A stretch of 64,000 nt of DNA from an uncultured Bacteriovoracaceae bacterium (GCA_938017795.1 CALIJZ010000010.1:16457-80456), one strand, 5' to 3'. Shown: positions 27,881-36,296, counted from the stretch's first letter. Numbers and translations: made by a program. Notes: generated by a model not told the origin, from the letters alone.

Positions 27881-28855
27881 ATGTACTTATTTATTAAAGT
27901 TTTAGTGATCTTTATTTGTGTTTTTTCTTGTACTAAAAATGTACAAAAAAAGTCTCCTCAAAAGCCAATATCAAAATTGGATAGGGAACTTCTACAAGAG
28001 GCTCAAGATACTTTTGGGGTTTTAGAAAAATATACTTCAAAGAATTCTCACAAGGTCGCTCTTGGAAAAAAGTTGTATTTAGACCCTAGTTTATCAAAAA
28101 GTGGAACTATTTCTTGTAATTCTTGTCATAATTTAGATAATTTTGGTGTAGATAATGAAGTAACTTCTCCTGGTCATGATGGTAGGAGAGGAGACCGAAA
28201 CTCACCCTCATCATTTAATGCTCATTTAAACGTTGCTCAGTTTTGGGATGGGAGAGCAAAAGATCTTAAGGAGCAAGCTTTAGGGCCGCTACTAAATCCA
28301 ATTGAACATGGACTTGCGTCAAAAGAAGAAACTATAAAAATCATCAGTACTAAGAGTTATAGTGATGCTTTTAAAAAGAGTTATAATACTGAGAATTCAC
28401 TTACCTTTGAAAATATCGGAGATGCAATTGCTGAGTTTGAAAAAACCTTAATAACTCCTGGAAAGTTTGATGAATATTTAAAAGGAGATATCTTGGCCTT
28501 ATCAGCCTTAGAAAGAAGAGGCTTAAAGAAGTTTATAGAAGTTGGTTGTACTAGTTGTCATTACGGTGCGGCATTAGGTGGTCAGGACTATCATAAACTT
28601 GGATTAGTTGAATCATATCCAACAAAAGACCTTGGCAGATATAATGTTACTAAAGATGAAGATGATAAATATGTTTTTAAAGTGCCTAATCTAAGAAATA
28701 TAGAAAAAACTGCTCCGTACTTTCATGATGGTCATGTTAAAACTCTGGATGAAGCAGTAAAGCTGATGGCTAAACATCAGCTAGGAGAGGAATTAGAAAA
28801 GAAAGATATCAATGAAATTGTAACTTTCTTAAAGGCCCTAACGGGAAAACTTTAA
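27881..28855 (+). CDS. Di-haem cytochrome c peroxidase family lipoprotein
   Basis: A lipobox signal (VFSC, Cys 17) precedes a MauG/CcpA-type peroxidase. Two haem-binding CxxCH motifs are visible (CNSCH near residue 80 and CTSCH near residue 226), along with RRGDRNSPSSFNAH and FWDGRA typical of the family and the C-terminal KVPNLRNIEKTAPYFHDG. These enzymes reduce hydrogen peroxide in the periplasm using cytochrome c; at 324 residues the length is normal. As a lipoprotein it is tethered to a membrane. The upstream repeat at 27764 may control it. Confidence 0.9.
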   Translation: MYLFIKVLVIFICVFSCTKNVQKKSPQKPISKLDRELLQEAQDTFGVLEKYTSKNSHKVALGKKLYLDPSLSKSGTISCNSCHNLDNFGVDNEVTSPGHDGRRGDRNSPSSFNAHLNVAQFWDGRAKDLKEQALGPLLNPIEHGLASKEETIKIISTKSYSDAFKKSYNTENSLTFENIGDAIAEFEKTLITPGKFDEYLKGDILALSALERRGLKKFIEVGCTSCHYGAALGGQDYHKLGLVESYPTKDLGRYNVTKDEDDKYVFKVPNLRNIEKTAPYFHDGHVKTLDEAVKLMAKHQLGEELEKKDINEIVTFLKALTGKL

Positions 28856-29052
28856 TTAACTCTTAAGGCAACAGTTGTTGACTAAAAAACCAAGAAAGAG
28901 ATTCTTATACAAGTGATTAATATTACTAAGTTTTGGAATATAAAGTTTTATTAAGTTAAAGGTGATTTAATTGTCACTCGATGTTTTTTGTCCTAAATTT
29001 TTTAAAATTGAACTCTGTGAAAAAATCAGATTATTAACAAGGAGATATTTCT

Positions 29053-29817
29053 ATGATCAATTCATTCTTACTACTTTTACTATTTTCTACTGTAAACCTT
29101 TATGCTCAAACACCTAAGGGAGGTCCTGTTGCAAAGTTTGATCTTTTATCTAGAGAAGCTTTTAAAGAAGAAACTCCAGGATCGATGATTGAAACTTATT
29201 TTGAATTAAAAAAAGAAATGAGCGCTGAGAGTATTTATAAAGATTTTTCACTTAGAGCTTATATTTCAAAAGATGGAACAAAAGGAACAGTTACAGGTTA
29301 CTTCGGCAACGTTCTTGGTTTTGCAGCCCACCCTAAAGTGAAAAAATTGAAGATTGGTTATAATGATTATAAGAAACATTATAGAGTTGATTTCTATGGG
29401 ATGGGTTTCAAAAAACCTACTTCAAAGTTTAGGGAGATTGATAGAAGAGGCGAGGAATTTGAACTTGTTAATAAAAATTTAATTTATGTTCATAAACTCA
29501 AGAGTAACGGTGATAGAAGAAATTTAATGGCAAAAATTTATTCAATAAATCCAGTTTTGTCGATACGAATCGGAGAGGCATGCTCTGTTAAAGGAAATGG
29601 CTCTTTAGGATCAGAAGATAGAGTGATGGAGCTAGTTACTCGTAGTGCTAATGGAGATAAAATGTATCATTATGGTCGATTAACCTATGCTTCATTTGGG
29701 TCTCTTTATAATATTAGAAACTTGCCTCTTAAGAAGGCCAATGATGGGAGTCGCTGTATTCCTCAACAAACATTTACTTGTATTGAGTTAGGGTGCCCTC
29801 CAGTGTCTGGCTTATAA
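29053..29817 (+). CDS. Secreted protein of unknown function
   Basis: A clear signal peptide (residues 1-18, cleavage after YAQ) and AAGGAG eleven bases before the ATG support this gene. The mature ~235 residues are mixed beta/alpha with several Cys toward the end (GEACSV, RCIPQQTFTCIELGC), suggesting disulfides in the periplasm or outside the cell. No motif links it to a known enzyme family. It ends just before a strong bidirectional terminator. Confidence 0.65.
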   Translation: MINSFLLLLLFSTVNLYAQTPKGGPVAKFDLLSREAFKEETPGSMIETYFELKKEMSAESIYKDFSLRAYISKDGTKGTVTGYFGNVLGFAAHPKVKKLKIGYNDYKKHYRVDFYGMGFKKPTSKFREIDRRGEEFELVNKNLIYVHKLKSNGDRRNLMAKIYSINPVLSIRIGEACSVKGNGSLGSEDRVMELVTRSANGDKMYHYGRLTYASFGSLYNIRNLPLKKANDGSRCIPQQTFTCIELGCPPVSGL

Positions 29818-29829
29818 TTCTTGTATATT

Positions 29830-29865
29830 AGAACTCTCAGGCTTAAATTATGGCCTGAGAGTTCT
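29830..29865. terminator. Strong bidirectional hairpin terminator
   Basis: AGAACTCTCAGGC (29830-29842) and GCCTGAGAGTTCT (29853-29865) form a perfect 13-base stem with a ten-base loop. The run TTTTCTTTTT follows six bases later on the plus strand. It closes the gene ending at 29817 and separates it from the tRNA-linked region. Confidence 0.88.
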
Positions 29866-30030
29866 ATAGATTTTCTTTTTTGAACAAGTGTACAAATCCC
29901 GAAGAGATTCCGGGTTATTTCTATGCTAATTTCGAAGTTATTATTACAACTCTTTGATTTTAATTCCTAGAACTCTATTAGTTACTTAGAATTTCAATTT
30001 TTTTTTCATTTTTAATGGTGGAAAGTTTTT

Positions 30031-30082
30031 GAAATTCTTGATAGCTGGAGGCAGATTTGAACTGCGACTTCCGGGATATGAA
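30031..30082 (-). repeat. Decayed 3'-half fragment of tRNA-CAU (island scar A)
   Basis: This 52-base block matches 56992-57044, the 3' half of the intact tRNA plus eight flanking bases, with one deletion and three substitutions. It ends at the same point in the anticodon loop as the copy at 54876. The match fits an old attachment-site duplication at the far edge of an island. It cannot encode a tRNA because the 5' half is absent. Confidence 0.8.
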
Positions 30083-30205
30083 AAAGATTTATAATATTTG
30101 TATGTATCTGAATTCCTAAAGAAAATTTTATAAATCTAGATAGGTAAGTCATTTTTTAGTTCATTGTCTTTCTACTAAACTATTAGGGTTTTGGTGGCAG
30201 TTGAG
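30083..30205 (+). repeat. Island left-end sequence, copy 1
   Basis: The ~120 bases after scar A share ordered blocks with 54935-55060: TTTGTATGTATCT, ATAAATCTAGATA, TTTTTTAGTTC and TTTGGTGG. The shared flank means scars A and B are the same end of related elements. No coding capacity. From here to 30407 I see no gene. Confidence 0.65.
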
Positions 30206-30407
30206 CTCAACTCTATTTTTTTATAAATTTAGATTTTAAGCCAAAGTTTTAATATCTAAATTTGAGGCAAGCGAGTTTTTAGTCCATACAGAAATATTCG
30301 AAATATGTAATACTCCAAGGCACCATAGATTCCAGAAAACGTATAGTTTTTACCAAGGGGACATATTTCAGTTGTAATTATCTAGTGCACAATATAATAG
30401 TGTATGT

Positions 30408-30836
30408 ATGGATATTAATCAATTTTTGTGCTTTGCTCTCTATTCGACCTCACGATCTATGACGCAGCTCTATCGTAAATATCTAGGTGAATATGATCTA
30501 ACTTATCCTCAATTAATGGTGTTGGTTGTTCTTTGGAGTGATGATAAACAAACCATTAATGAGATAGGAGCAAAGCTTTATTTAGAGACTGGAACATTGA
30601 CTCCACTTCTAAAAAGATTAGAGAAGAAAGGATTTATAAATCGTATTCGTTCTAAAGATGATGAGCGGATTGTTATTGTTAGTCTATCCAAAGAAGGAAA
30701 AAAGTTTAAAAAGAAACTTGGTCCGCTAGCAAGTACAATGTTGTGTGATTTATCAATGCAACCAGATGAAGTTCAAAAATTAGTATCAAAAATCCATTCT
30801 GTGAGAAAAAATATCGCTATAAGTCTAAAAAGCTAA
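30408..30836 (+). CDS. OhrR-like MarR-family peroxide-sensing repressor
   Basis: The 142-residue protein matches the OhrR branch of MarR regulators. It has the redox Cys at residue 8 in LCFALY, then LTYPQLMVLVVLW and a winged helix with ETGTLTPLLKRLEKKGF and the wing DDERIV. OhrR proteins sense organic hydroperoxides through this Cys and normally control an adjacent ohr gene; no ohr is visible here. It lies just inside scar A. The next two genes on the same strand encode exported proteins and are possible targets. No ribosome binding site is evident at the ATG. Confidence 0.85.
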   Translation: MDINQFLCFALYSTSRSMTQLYRKYLGEYDLTYPQLMVLVVLWSDDKQTINEIGAKLYLETGTLTPLLKRLEKKGFINRIRSKDDERIVIVSLSKEGKKFKKKLGPLASTMLCDLSMQPDEVQKLVSKIHSVRKNIAISLKS

Positions 30837-31014
30837 AAATCTCTTGATTTTTCTTAGGTCTAATAAAAGCAAGAAGAGCTTTTATGTACTAATTATTTCA
30901 ATGATTTCTATGTATTATACTTTTTTATATCGCCCACGATTTAATTGTGGACAATCTTAATTGGGGTAAGTATTGTACCTCAAGAAGAACGAATAATATT
31001 CAAAAGGAGAATAA

Positions 31015-31629
31015 ATGAAATTTATAATTAGCTTACTCACTATCACTACAATAAACTACGCATTAGCAGGAGGGGGAGATAATTGTGGAGACAAAGGCTG
31101 CCTAGTGTACCCATCAAAAGAAATTGCAAAATGCAAAATTGTAAAGCCAAAGTTTGTAAACCTAGAGCAACTTGGCTTAGGAAATCATGATTCGTATGAA
31201 AGAGCAGCTAGATATCTTAATAGATTAAGAACAGAAAAAATATTAAAAATAATGGGAGGTACAACCTTTACAAGAACAAAAGGGAATTCGCGCTACAAAT
31301 TACCTAACTCTATGTATTCTGTTGGACTTGAAAGTTCTAAAGAAAAGAATTTTGAAAGAGGTCCAGATTCCGTAGAAGGTCGTTATACTACTTTACCTGA
31401 TCATATTGTATATAAAAAGCCACTTAGATTTGGAATGCTTGAATTGTATAAGTCAATGACGGGATCTTATGGTCTTTATGATTTCCCATTGATCAAATCA
31501 CTTAAAATTTCTCTTAAGAAAAGTGCTGACAAGAAATTTGTGAGTTTTAAAATTAAAGCTAATCATAAGTTTAGTTTTCACAAAAATAAAAGTCTGACTA
31601 TTGTTGAAGGTCTTTTACACTGTAAATAG
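31015..31629 (+). CDS. Secreted protein of unknown function
   Basis: AAAGGAG lies seven bases before the ATG. A signal peptide (cleavage after ALA, residue 18) precedes a glycine- and Cys-containing start (GGGDNCGDKGC) and a basic ~185-residue mature domain with an even spread of beta-like segments. A terminal HCK gives a lone late Cys. Family not recognised. It shares the exported, basic character of its downstream neighbour; the two flank a long inverted repeat. Confidence 0.6.
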   Translation: MKFIISLLTITTINYALAGGGDNCGDKGCLVYPSKEIAKCKIVKPKFVNLEQLGLGNHDSYERAARYLNRLRTEKILKIMGGTTFTRTKGNSRYKLPNSMYSVGLESSKEKNFERGPDSVEGRYTTLPDHIVYKKPLRFGMLELYKSMTGSYGLYDFPLIKSLKISLKKSADKKFVSFKIKANHKFSFHKNKSLTIVEGLLHCK

Positions 31630-31644
31630 ATTGATTAACTTCAA

Positions 31645-31693
31645 GTTCGATTACTAGTGTGAAATTTGTAACATTTTATTCTAGTAATCAAAC
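31645..31693. repeat. Inverted repeat between two secreted-protein genes
   Basis: GTTCGATTACTAG (31645-31657) pairs with CTAGTAATCAAAC (31681-31693), 12 of 13 bases, around a 23-base AT-rich loop. It lies just upstream of the gene at 31709 and lacks a T-run, so an operator or mRNA leader structure is as likely as a terminator. Confidence 0.5.
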
Positions 31694-31708
31694 TTAAAAG
31701 GAAAAAAT

Positions 31709-32647
31709 ATGAAACATATATGGATCTTTTCAATTATCTCGATCTTCTCTTCAGTTATGCTTTACTCAAAAGATAATCAGGAGTTAGATGCTAATTTTGT
31801 AGCTTTAAGGGCAGTTGAAAAACAATCTCTTTTATATAAAAAAGTTCAAAAGTCTGAATACTCTCAGCCTCAGATAATGAAGCAAAAAAATCCTTCAACA
31901 CTTTCTATGGCAAGTTTACTTTCTGCGAAGTCACTTATGAAATCTTTTCTTTTGACATCAGATGAGTTCCCAAAGGAGAGAACAAAATTACTACATACTT
32001 ATGGATCAGTTGCTAAAATTAGCTTTGAACCGACTAGAAACCCTAATGAGTATACAGGGTTATTTGCCTCTGGGGCTCATGGAATTATTCGATTATCTCT
32101 TGCTTCATTGAGTGATAACTATACTCCAGGAATTGCTATAAAGTTCTTAATTGATAATAACATTAGTCAACATGCCTTTGCGATGGATTCTTTAGATGGA
32201 CAAGGAGATGATTTCAACTTTTTTTCTCATTCTTTTAAAACAAAAATTAAAGATCCAAAGAGCCGATTATTAAGAACATTATCCAAGGTATTTAAAAAAG
32301 CATTAATCTTACTTCACTCAGAAGTCCCAGATCCAACTTTTCAGTCTGTTAAAGATCTTGCAAAATTAAACCGTTTTGGAGATCAAGTTAAAAAATCTAA
32401 AGCTCCCTTTGCTTTGACTTTTCAACCGAGTAAAAAAATGGATAACTTTGAAGGAAGAGGAAACAATTTGAGAGTAACTCTCAAAAGTTCTAAATTACTT
32501 AAGAAAGGATTTATCCTTTATAAAGTTTATGCTCAGAAATCAAAAAAATCAAAAAGGGAGTTAATAGGTCGAATTAAACTTGAGTCTAAACTTATACCAA
32601 GTCGCTATGGTGATAGAAAACTGTTTTTTCGACATAATATCGACTAA
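31709..32647 (+). CDS. Secreted protein with weak catalase-like features
   Basis: A signal peptide (residues 1-19) and AAAAGGAAAA before the ATG support the call. The core contains HTYGSVAKISFEP, GLFASGAHGIIRLSLAS, PGIAIKFLIDN, MDSLDGQGDDFNFFSH, an order of motifs that recalls haem-catalase-like proteins (His followed later by an N/F-rich haem pocket segment). I cannot confirm haem ligands. Being downstream of an OhrR-type peroxide regulator makes an oxidative-stress role plausible. Confidence in the gene is high, in the function low. Confidence 0.55.
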   Translation: MKHIWIFSIISIFSSVMLYSKDNQELDANFVALRAVEKQSLLYKKVQKSEYSQPQIMKQKNPSTLSMASLLSAKSLMKSFLLTSDEFPKERTKLLHTYGSVAKISFEPTRNPNEYTGLFASGAHGIIRLSLASLSDNYTPGIAIKFLIDNNISQHAFAMDSLDGQGDDFNFFSHSFKTKIKDPKSRLLRTLSKVFKKALILLHSEVPDPTFQSVKDLAKLNRFGDQVKKSKAPFALTFQPSKKMDNFEGRGNNLRVTLKSSKLLKKGFILYKVYAQKSKKSKRELIGRIKLESKLIPSRYGDRKLFFRHNID

Positions 32648-32675
32648 TCTGATGAGTTGGCATTATCTCAAGTAG

Positions 32676-32706
32676 AGCAGACTAAGGATCAGTGCCTTGG
32701 TCTGCT
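32676..32706 (+). terminator. Hairpin terminator
   Basis: GCAGACTAAGG and CCTTGGTCTGC pair over 11 bases (one G-U) around a seven-base loop; the T-run is only three bases. It follows the gene ending at 32647 and abuts the next tRNA scar. Confidence 0.65.
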
Positions 32707-32708
32707 TT

Positions 32709-32740
32709 AACTGCCGACTCTTGGGATATGAATTCTGATG
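32709..32740 (-). repeat. Decayed tRNA-CAU fragment (island scar)
   Basis: AACTGCCGAC is identical to 57021-57030 and is followed, in register, by GGGATATGAAT, identical to the anticodon-loop part of the tRNA, and a degenerate copy of the 5' side of the anticodon stem. It reaches further into the tRNA than scars A and B. It is probably another old insertion boundary. Confidence 0.6.
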
Positions 32741-32990
32741 AAGCGTTTATAAATATTTAATATTACAAAGAAAAATTAACAATTTTTGTATTAATCGATT
32801 TTTGAGTTCCTTTTTTCTTTCAAGTTCCGAAGGCCTTAGAGCATCGGTGGAAGTATTACTAAGTGATTTCTTTGAGTCATTTTTTTCACGAATAGTAGAC
32901 CTTTGTTTCTGGTAATCAGCAATTTACATGCATGTTAATTCATGAAAAAAAGTTCTTGTTTTTTCTTGAGAACAATGTTATTCATAATAA
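32741..32990. other. Non-coding stretch after the tRNA scar
   Basis: AT-rich with no plausible coding frame. Part of the 343-base gap after 32647; the only structure I see is the terminator and tRNA scar annotated separately. Confidence 0.4.
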
Positions 32991-33272
32991 ATGAAAGAAT
33001 GGACATTTTTTACAAACTACGCACATATATATTTCCTATTGGCATTAGAAGAAAATTTAACTGTGAGAGAAATATCACTTAAGGTAGGAATTACTGAAAG
33101 ATCTGCTTTGACAATTATTCATGAATTAGAAAAAGATAAGTATATTAAAAGAGAAAAATTAGGCAGAAATAATATTTATAAAATTATAGGAAAGAAATCA
33201 CTTAAACACCCTTTAGAGTCAAAAGTGAAAATAAAAGATATAGTTGAACTTATTAAAAATGCGAATAAATGA
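32991..33272 (+). CDS. Small winged-helix DNA-binding protein
   Basis: Ninety-three residues forming one helix-turn-helix: NLTVREISLKVGITERSALTIIHELEKDKYI then REKLGRNNIYKI as the wing and the HP motif KHPL, a combination seen in small MarR/ArsR-like winged-helix regulators. It has no effector domain. It precedes a ribosome-hibernation-like gene by 41 bases on the same strand and probably regulates locally. Confidence 0.75.
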   Translation: MKEWTFFTNYAHIYFLLALEENLTVREISLKVGITERSALTIIHELEKDKYIKREKLGRNNIYKIIGKKSLKHPLESKVKIKDIVELIKNANK

Positions 33273-33313
33273 TTTCAGATTTGAAAGATTAATTAAAAAC
33301 AAGGGAATTAAAA

Positions 33314-33625
33314 ATGGATAAAGTTCAAATTCAATGGGGAGATTTAGAGCGGACCGAAGCTATTGAGAAAGACGTTTGGGAAAAATCAAAGAAAATTTTA
33401 GAATTTGCTCCTTCTGCAACGGTTTTAAATGTAAATTTAAAAGTCATTAATTCAGTTAAGAGTGCTGGGGTAGCGACTCAAGGAGTCTTAATGGAATTAA
33501 GATTGCCCAATAGACAAGATATTCGGACAGAAAAAGAAGGCGACGATTTGTATCGATTAATAAAAGATGCTCAAGCCGCTATATTGACTCAAATTAAGTC
33601 TAAAAAAGATAGGAAGCTCATCTAA
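33314..33625 (+). CDS. Ribosome hibernation factor-like protein (HPF/RaiA short form)
   Basis: The 103-residue protein follows the HPF/RaiA layout: helix after IQWGDLERTEAIEKDVWEK, strands in VLNVNLKVI and GVLMELRLP, then EKEGDDLYRLIKDAQAAIL and a basic tail KSKKDRK. Such proteins bind the decoding centre of the 30S subunit and silence ribosomes in stationary phase. The C-terminal dimerisation domain of long HPF is absent. AAGGGAATTAAAA precedes the ATG. A second diverged copy lies at 39011. Confidence 0.72.
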   Translation: MDKVQIQWGDLERTEAIEKDVWEKSKKILEFAPSATVLNVNLKVINSVKSAGVATQGVLMELRLPNRQDIRTEKEGDDLYRLIKDAQAAILTQIKSKKDRKLI

Positions 33626-33642
33626 TATTAAGGTGTATTGTT

Positions 33643-33933
33643 TTAGTGAAATTTATATTTATAAAAACTTAAACATAAAAGACTAAAAGAAGGTAAAATT
33701 TCATATGAAATATTTATAATTTTTATATGTGTTAAGAGGGCCTTAAGCATTAGAGTCATGATTCCTGCATACCCAATAAATACATAATTGCTTTGACTAT
33801 GAAGGAGCATAATTGCAAAAGAGATCTTGAAAATTCCGACGAAATCTCTTGGCCAATTTGGATATCTAAACTCTTTGGATTCCGTGATGATGTTTTCATA
33901 TCTAATAACCCATACAAAGAATATGGAGTTACT
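33643..33933 (-). pseudogene. DoxX-like membrane protein remnant (minus strand)
   Basis: A 96-codon frame without a start reads FRYPNWPRDFVGIFKISF, then YAGIMTLMLKALLTHIKI: the membrane-helix order of small DoxX-like proteins. The 5' part is missing because a stop lies at 33934-33936. It sits back to back with a second such remnant on the plus strand. Confidence 0.55.
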
Positions 33934-33940
33934 TTAGTAA

Positions 33941-34123
33941 GTTGGTCGGTTTTCTAAAATATTTGGTGGATTAGGACTATTAATCGGTTCTACTCTTTAC
34001 TGGGTTCAATTAGTTTCATCCCTTGGATTAGCTATACTTATGCTTTTAGTGGTAATTGTATGGTTGAAAATCAAAGTTAGGTTTATATTGATTCTTCCCC
34101 ACATTTTTCTTATTCATAGCTAA
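33941..34123 (+). pseudogene. DoxX-like membrane protein remnant (plus strand)
   Basis: Sixty codons open from a stop at 33938 encode KIFGGLGLLIG, then LGLAILMLLVVIVWLKIK and LILPHIFL, again the helix 2-4 pattern of DoxX-like proteins. No start codon or ribosome binding site. With the minus-strand remnant it accounts for most of the 535-base gap between 33626 and 34161. Confidence 0.5.
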
Positions 34124-34245
34124 TTTCTATATATTCTTAGCTCCATTAATTTGTTTTTATAATGAGTGAAGCTTTGTCTATGTACAGTGCACTTAAAAAT
34201 TCAAAGAATACCTTTAAGATAGATATTATACATGAAAAAGGAAGT

Positions 34246-34431
34246 ATGTTTAATTTATTCAAAAAAGACCCTATTAAAAAACTTGAAGCTGAGTATTCTG
34301 AATTTTTAAGTAAATCAGTTAATGCCCAGAGAAGAGGTGATATCGAGCTTTATAGTGAACTAGCATTTGAGGCTGATAAAATTCTTAAAAAAATTGAGAA
34401 GTTAAAGTCAGGTAGTAAACAACAAGTCTGA
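34246..34431 (+). CDS. Small Lacal_2735/DUF6435-type protein
   Basis: The ATG at 34246 with AAAGGAAG upstream gives a 61-residue protein starting MFNLFKKDPIKKLE, with AQRRGDIELYSELAFEADKILKKI. This is the hallmark of a short two-helix family I know as Lacal_2735/DUF6435, found in marine bacteria, function unknown. An in-frame ATG 84 bases earlier has no binding site and adds an unlike N-terminus, so the shorter start is preferred. Confidence 0.7.
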   Translation: MFNLFKKDPIKKLEAEYSEFLSKSVNAQRRGDIELYSELAFEADKILKKIEKLKSGSKQQV

Positions 34432-34452
34432 TGATTTATATTAACTGTTTGA

Positions 34453-34488
34453 TTAACAACCAACTTTAATAAAGAAGCTGGTTGTTAA
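34453..34488. terminator. Bidirectional hairpin terminator
   Basis: TTAACAACCA (34453-34462) and TGGTTGTTAA (34479-34488) form a perfect ten-base stem, followed by CTTCTAATTTTTC. It lies between convergent genes ending at 34431 and 34514. Confidence 0.8.
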
Positions 34489-34513
34489 CTTCTAATTTTT
34501 CTCGTTTTTTTGA

Positions 34514-34834
34514 TTAATCCTCTTGATCTACTTTATTACAATACCTTGTGTAAGGAACTGCAATTAACCTTTTATTTTCTATGAGCCTACCAGTTCTCTC
34601 ACATAGTCCATACCCTCCTTGATTAATCTTCTTCAAAGCATGATCTATTTCATTAATAATCTTATCTGCTTCTTTTCTAAAAAATGAAGAACTCTGAATG
34701 TATTGTTGAGCATGTGCTCGTTCTAAATCTTTAGCTGAGTGCTTATAGTTAATCCTTCTATTAACTCTTTTAGAATACTTATTTCTTAAATTTTTCAATT
34801 TCTCTTTACACAATTTTAAAAATCTTCTTTCCAT
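34514..34834 (-). CDS. DksA/TraR-family protein with degenerate zinc finger
   Basis: The 106-residue protein has a coiled-coil-like helical N-terminus and a C-terminal GGYGLCERTGRLIENKRLIAVPYTRYC. This matches the DksA/TraR finger YGxCxxCGxxIxxxRLxAxP...CxxC, but the second Cys of each pair is replaced (CERT, CNKV). DksA proteins bind the RNA polymerase secondary channel and tune stress transcription; Cys-poor versions exist and may not need zinc. A GGAGG lies upstream of the ATG. Its location among stress genes fits a regulator. Confidence 0.75.
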   Translation of the reverse strand: MERRFLKLCKEKLKNLRNKYSKRVNRRINYKHSAKDLERAHAQQYIQSSSFFRKEADKIINEIDHALKKINQGGYGLCERTGRLIENKRLIAVPYTRYCNKVDQED

Positions 34835-34918
34835 AACATCCTCCCTTTAATTTTAACTGACCGGTTAAGTAGAAAATAAGTAAAAAGCGGTAATAAACAC
34901 ATTAGAATGAAAAGTGTT

Positions 34919-35161
34919 TCATACATGATTGGTCTCCTTGTTTGTTGTTAATGATGGAATTAAACTCAAAGCATAAATATTGATAGATTCTTTGGAATTA
35001 TTTTGACACCAGTATTTTAGTTTTGAAAAACCTATGAACTTATAGGGTTTTTCAAATTCGTTAATAGTATCTATAAGTAGGCACTTTGAAGCATTCTGAT
35101 CTACTTTTGTACTGGCAATAGAGTAAAAACTAAATGATAAAAGCAATAATAATAATTTCAT
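34919..35161 (-). CDS. Small secreted protein of unknown function
   Basis: The ATG at 35161 has AAGGAA seven bases upstream and opens a signal peptide (MKLLLLLLSFSFYSIAS). The frame continues upstream, but that extension has no binding site. The mature ~60 residues contain two Cys (SKCLLI, KYWCQN), probably a disulfide. No family is recognised. It lies between the DksA-like and MscS genes on the same strand. Confidence 0.55.
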   Translation of the reverse strand: MKLLLLLLSFSFYSIASTKVDQNASKCLLIDTINEFEKPYKFIGFSKLKYWCQNNSKESINIYALSLIPSLTTNKETNHV

Positions 35162-35346
35162 AATTTTCCTTAAGTTAAAACTTGCAATAAGAATAACATG
35201 AAGAATAAAACATGCAATCATTTTCATGTGTTTTTATCTACACATTTATCGATTATTAAAGACAGTAAGTATAGAAAATTACATGGGGAGTAAAAGCATA
35301 ACTCAGCACTCAAGTGTTTCTGTTTAGATGCTTAGAAAGTATTGAC

Positions 35347-36240
35347 CTAATTACTAGTTAGATTTTCAGGCCTTGCGGGTAATAAAGTAGAGTTAATATT
35401 AATATCTCGTTGAGGAAATGGAATAGAGATTTTGTTATCTTTTAGAATATTTAAAATCATATATCTTACATCAGACTCAATAAACCTTTTATCATCAACG
35501 TTAAATATTTTAAGACTAAACTCAACTCTAAAATTTAAAGATGAATCTGCAAAATCAGTGAATAAGACTTTAATAGCAGGACTAGTTAAAATCCGTCCAT
35601 GAGATTTTAGGCCATCAATAATAATCTTATCTAAAATCTTTACTTGAGTTCCATACGAGACACTAAAGGAGACTCCTGTTCTAACGATATTATTTTTATA
35701 AGTAAAATTTGTCAGCTTAGATTCGATGATTTTACTATTTGGAATAAAAATATGTTGATTACCAAATGTTTTCAATTTTGTACTTCTAAGTCCTATAGAC
35801 TCGACTTCATGTATATCATTATCATTATTTATAAAGTCCCCAACCTTAATGGGCCGCTCAAATATAATAACAATTCCACTCATGAAATTATTGAGAATTG
35901 CTTGGGATCCAAAACCAACTCCAATTGCTAATGCTCCACCTAGTAAGGTAAATACTGTTATTGGAATATTTGCTATTTTTAAAGAAAATAGAACTACCAG
36001 TAGTAACGCGACATAAAATAGACAAAGCTCTAGAAGGTAAGTAGAGCTTTTATCCAATGTAAATTTACTCGTTACTAGACTGAGTATTTTCTTGACCATT
36101 CTACGGCTAATTAAAATACCTAGGATTAGACAGAATAGGCCAATAACCATAGACCCTATAGTTATTGATTGATTATCAACCGAAATAATATTAAGACGCC
36201 AGACTTCCTGGAATGAATTGAAAATATCCTTAGATTTCAT
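35347..36240 (-). CDS. MscS-family mechanosensitive channel
   Basis: The 297-residue protein has three membrane helices. The pore helix reads GGALAIGVGFGSQAILNNFMSG, then the beta domain begins FERPIKVGDFI with VESIGLRSTKLKTFGNQHIFIPNS, all classic MscS features. MscS channels open under membrane tension to release solutes on osmotic downshock. It is one of three MscS-type genes within about 12 kb; this one has the shortest N-terminus and no extra domain. Confidence 0.9.
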   Translation of the reverse strand: MKSKDIFNSFQEVWRLNIISVDNQSITIGSMVIGLFCLILGILISRRMVKKILSLVTSKFTLDKSSTYLLELCLFYVALLLVVLFSLKIANIPITVFTLLGGALAIGVGFGSQAILNNFMSGIVIIFERPIKVGDFINNDNDIHEVESIGLRSTKLKTFGNQHIFIPNSKIIESKLTNFTYKNNIVRTGVSFSVSYGTQVKILDKIIIDGLKSHGRILTSPAIKVLFTDFADSSLNFRVEFSLKIFNVDDKRFIESDVRYMILNILKDNKISIPFPQRDININSTLLPARPENLTSN

Positions 36241-36296
36241 GACTCCTTATACATAATAGTCGTAGTGAATGTCACTGAAAATTGTTATAAAGACTT

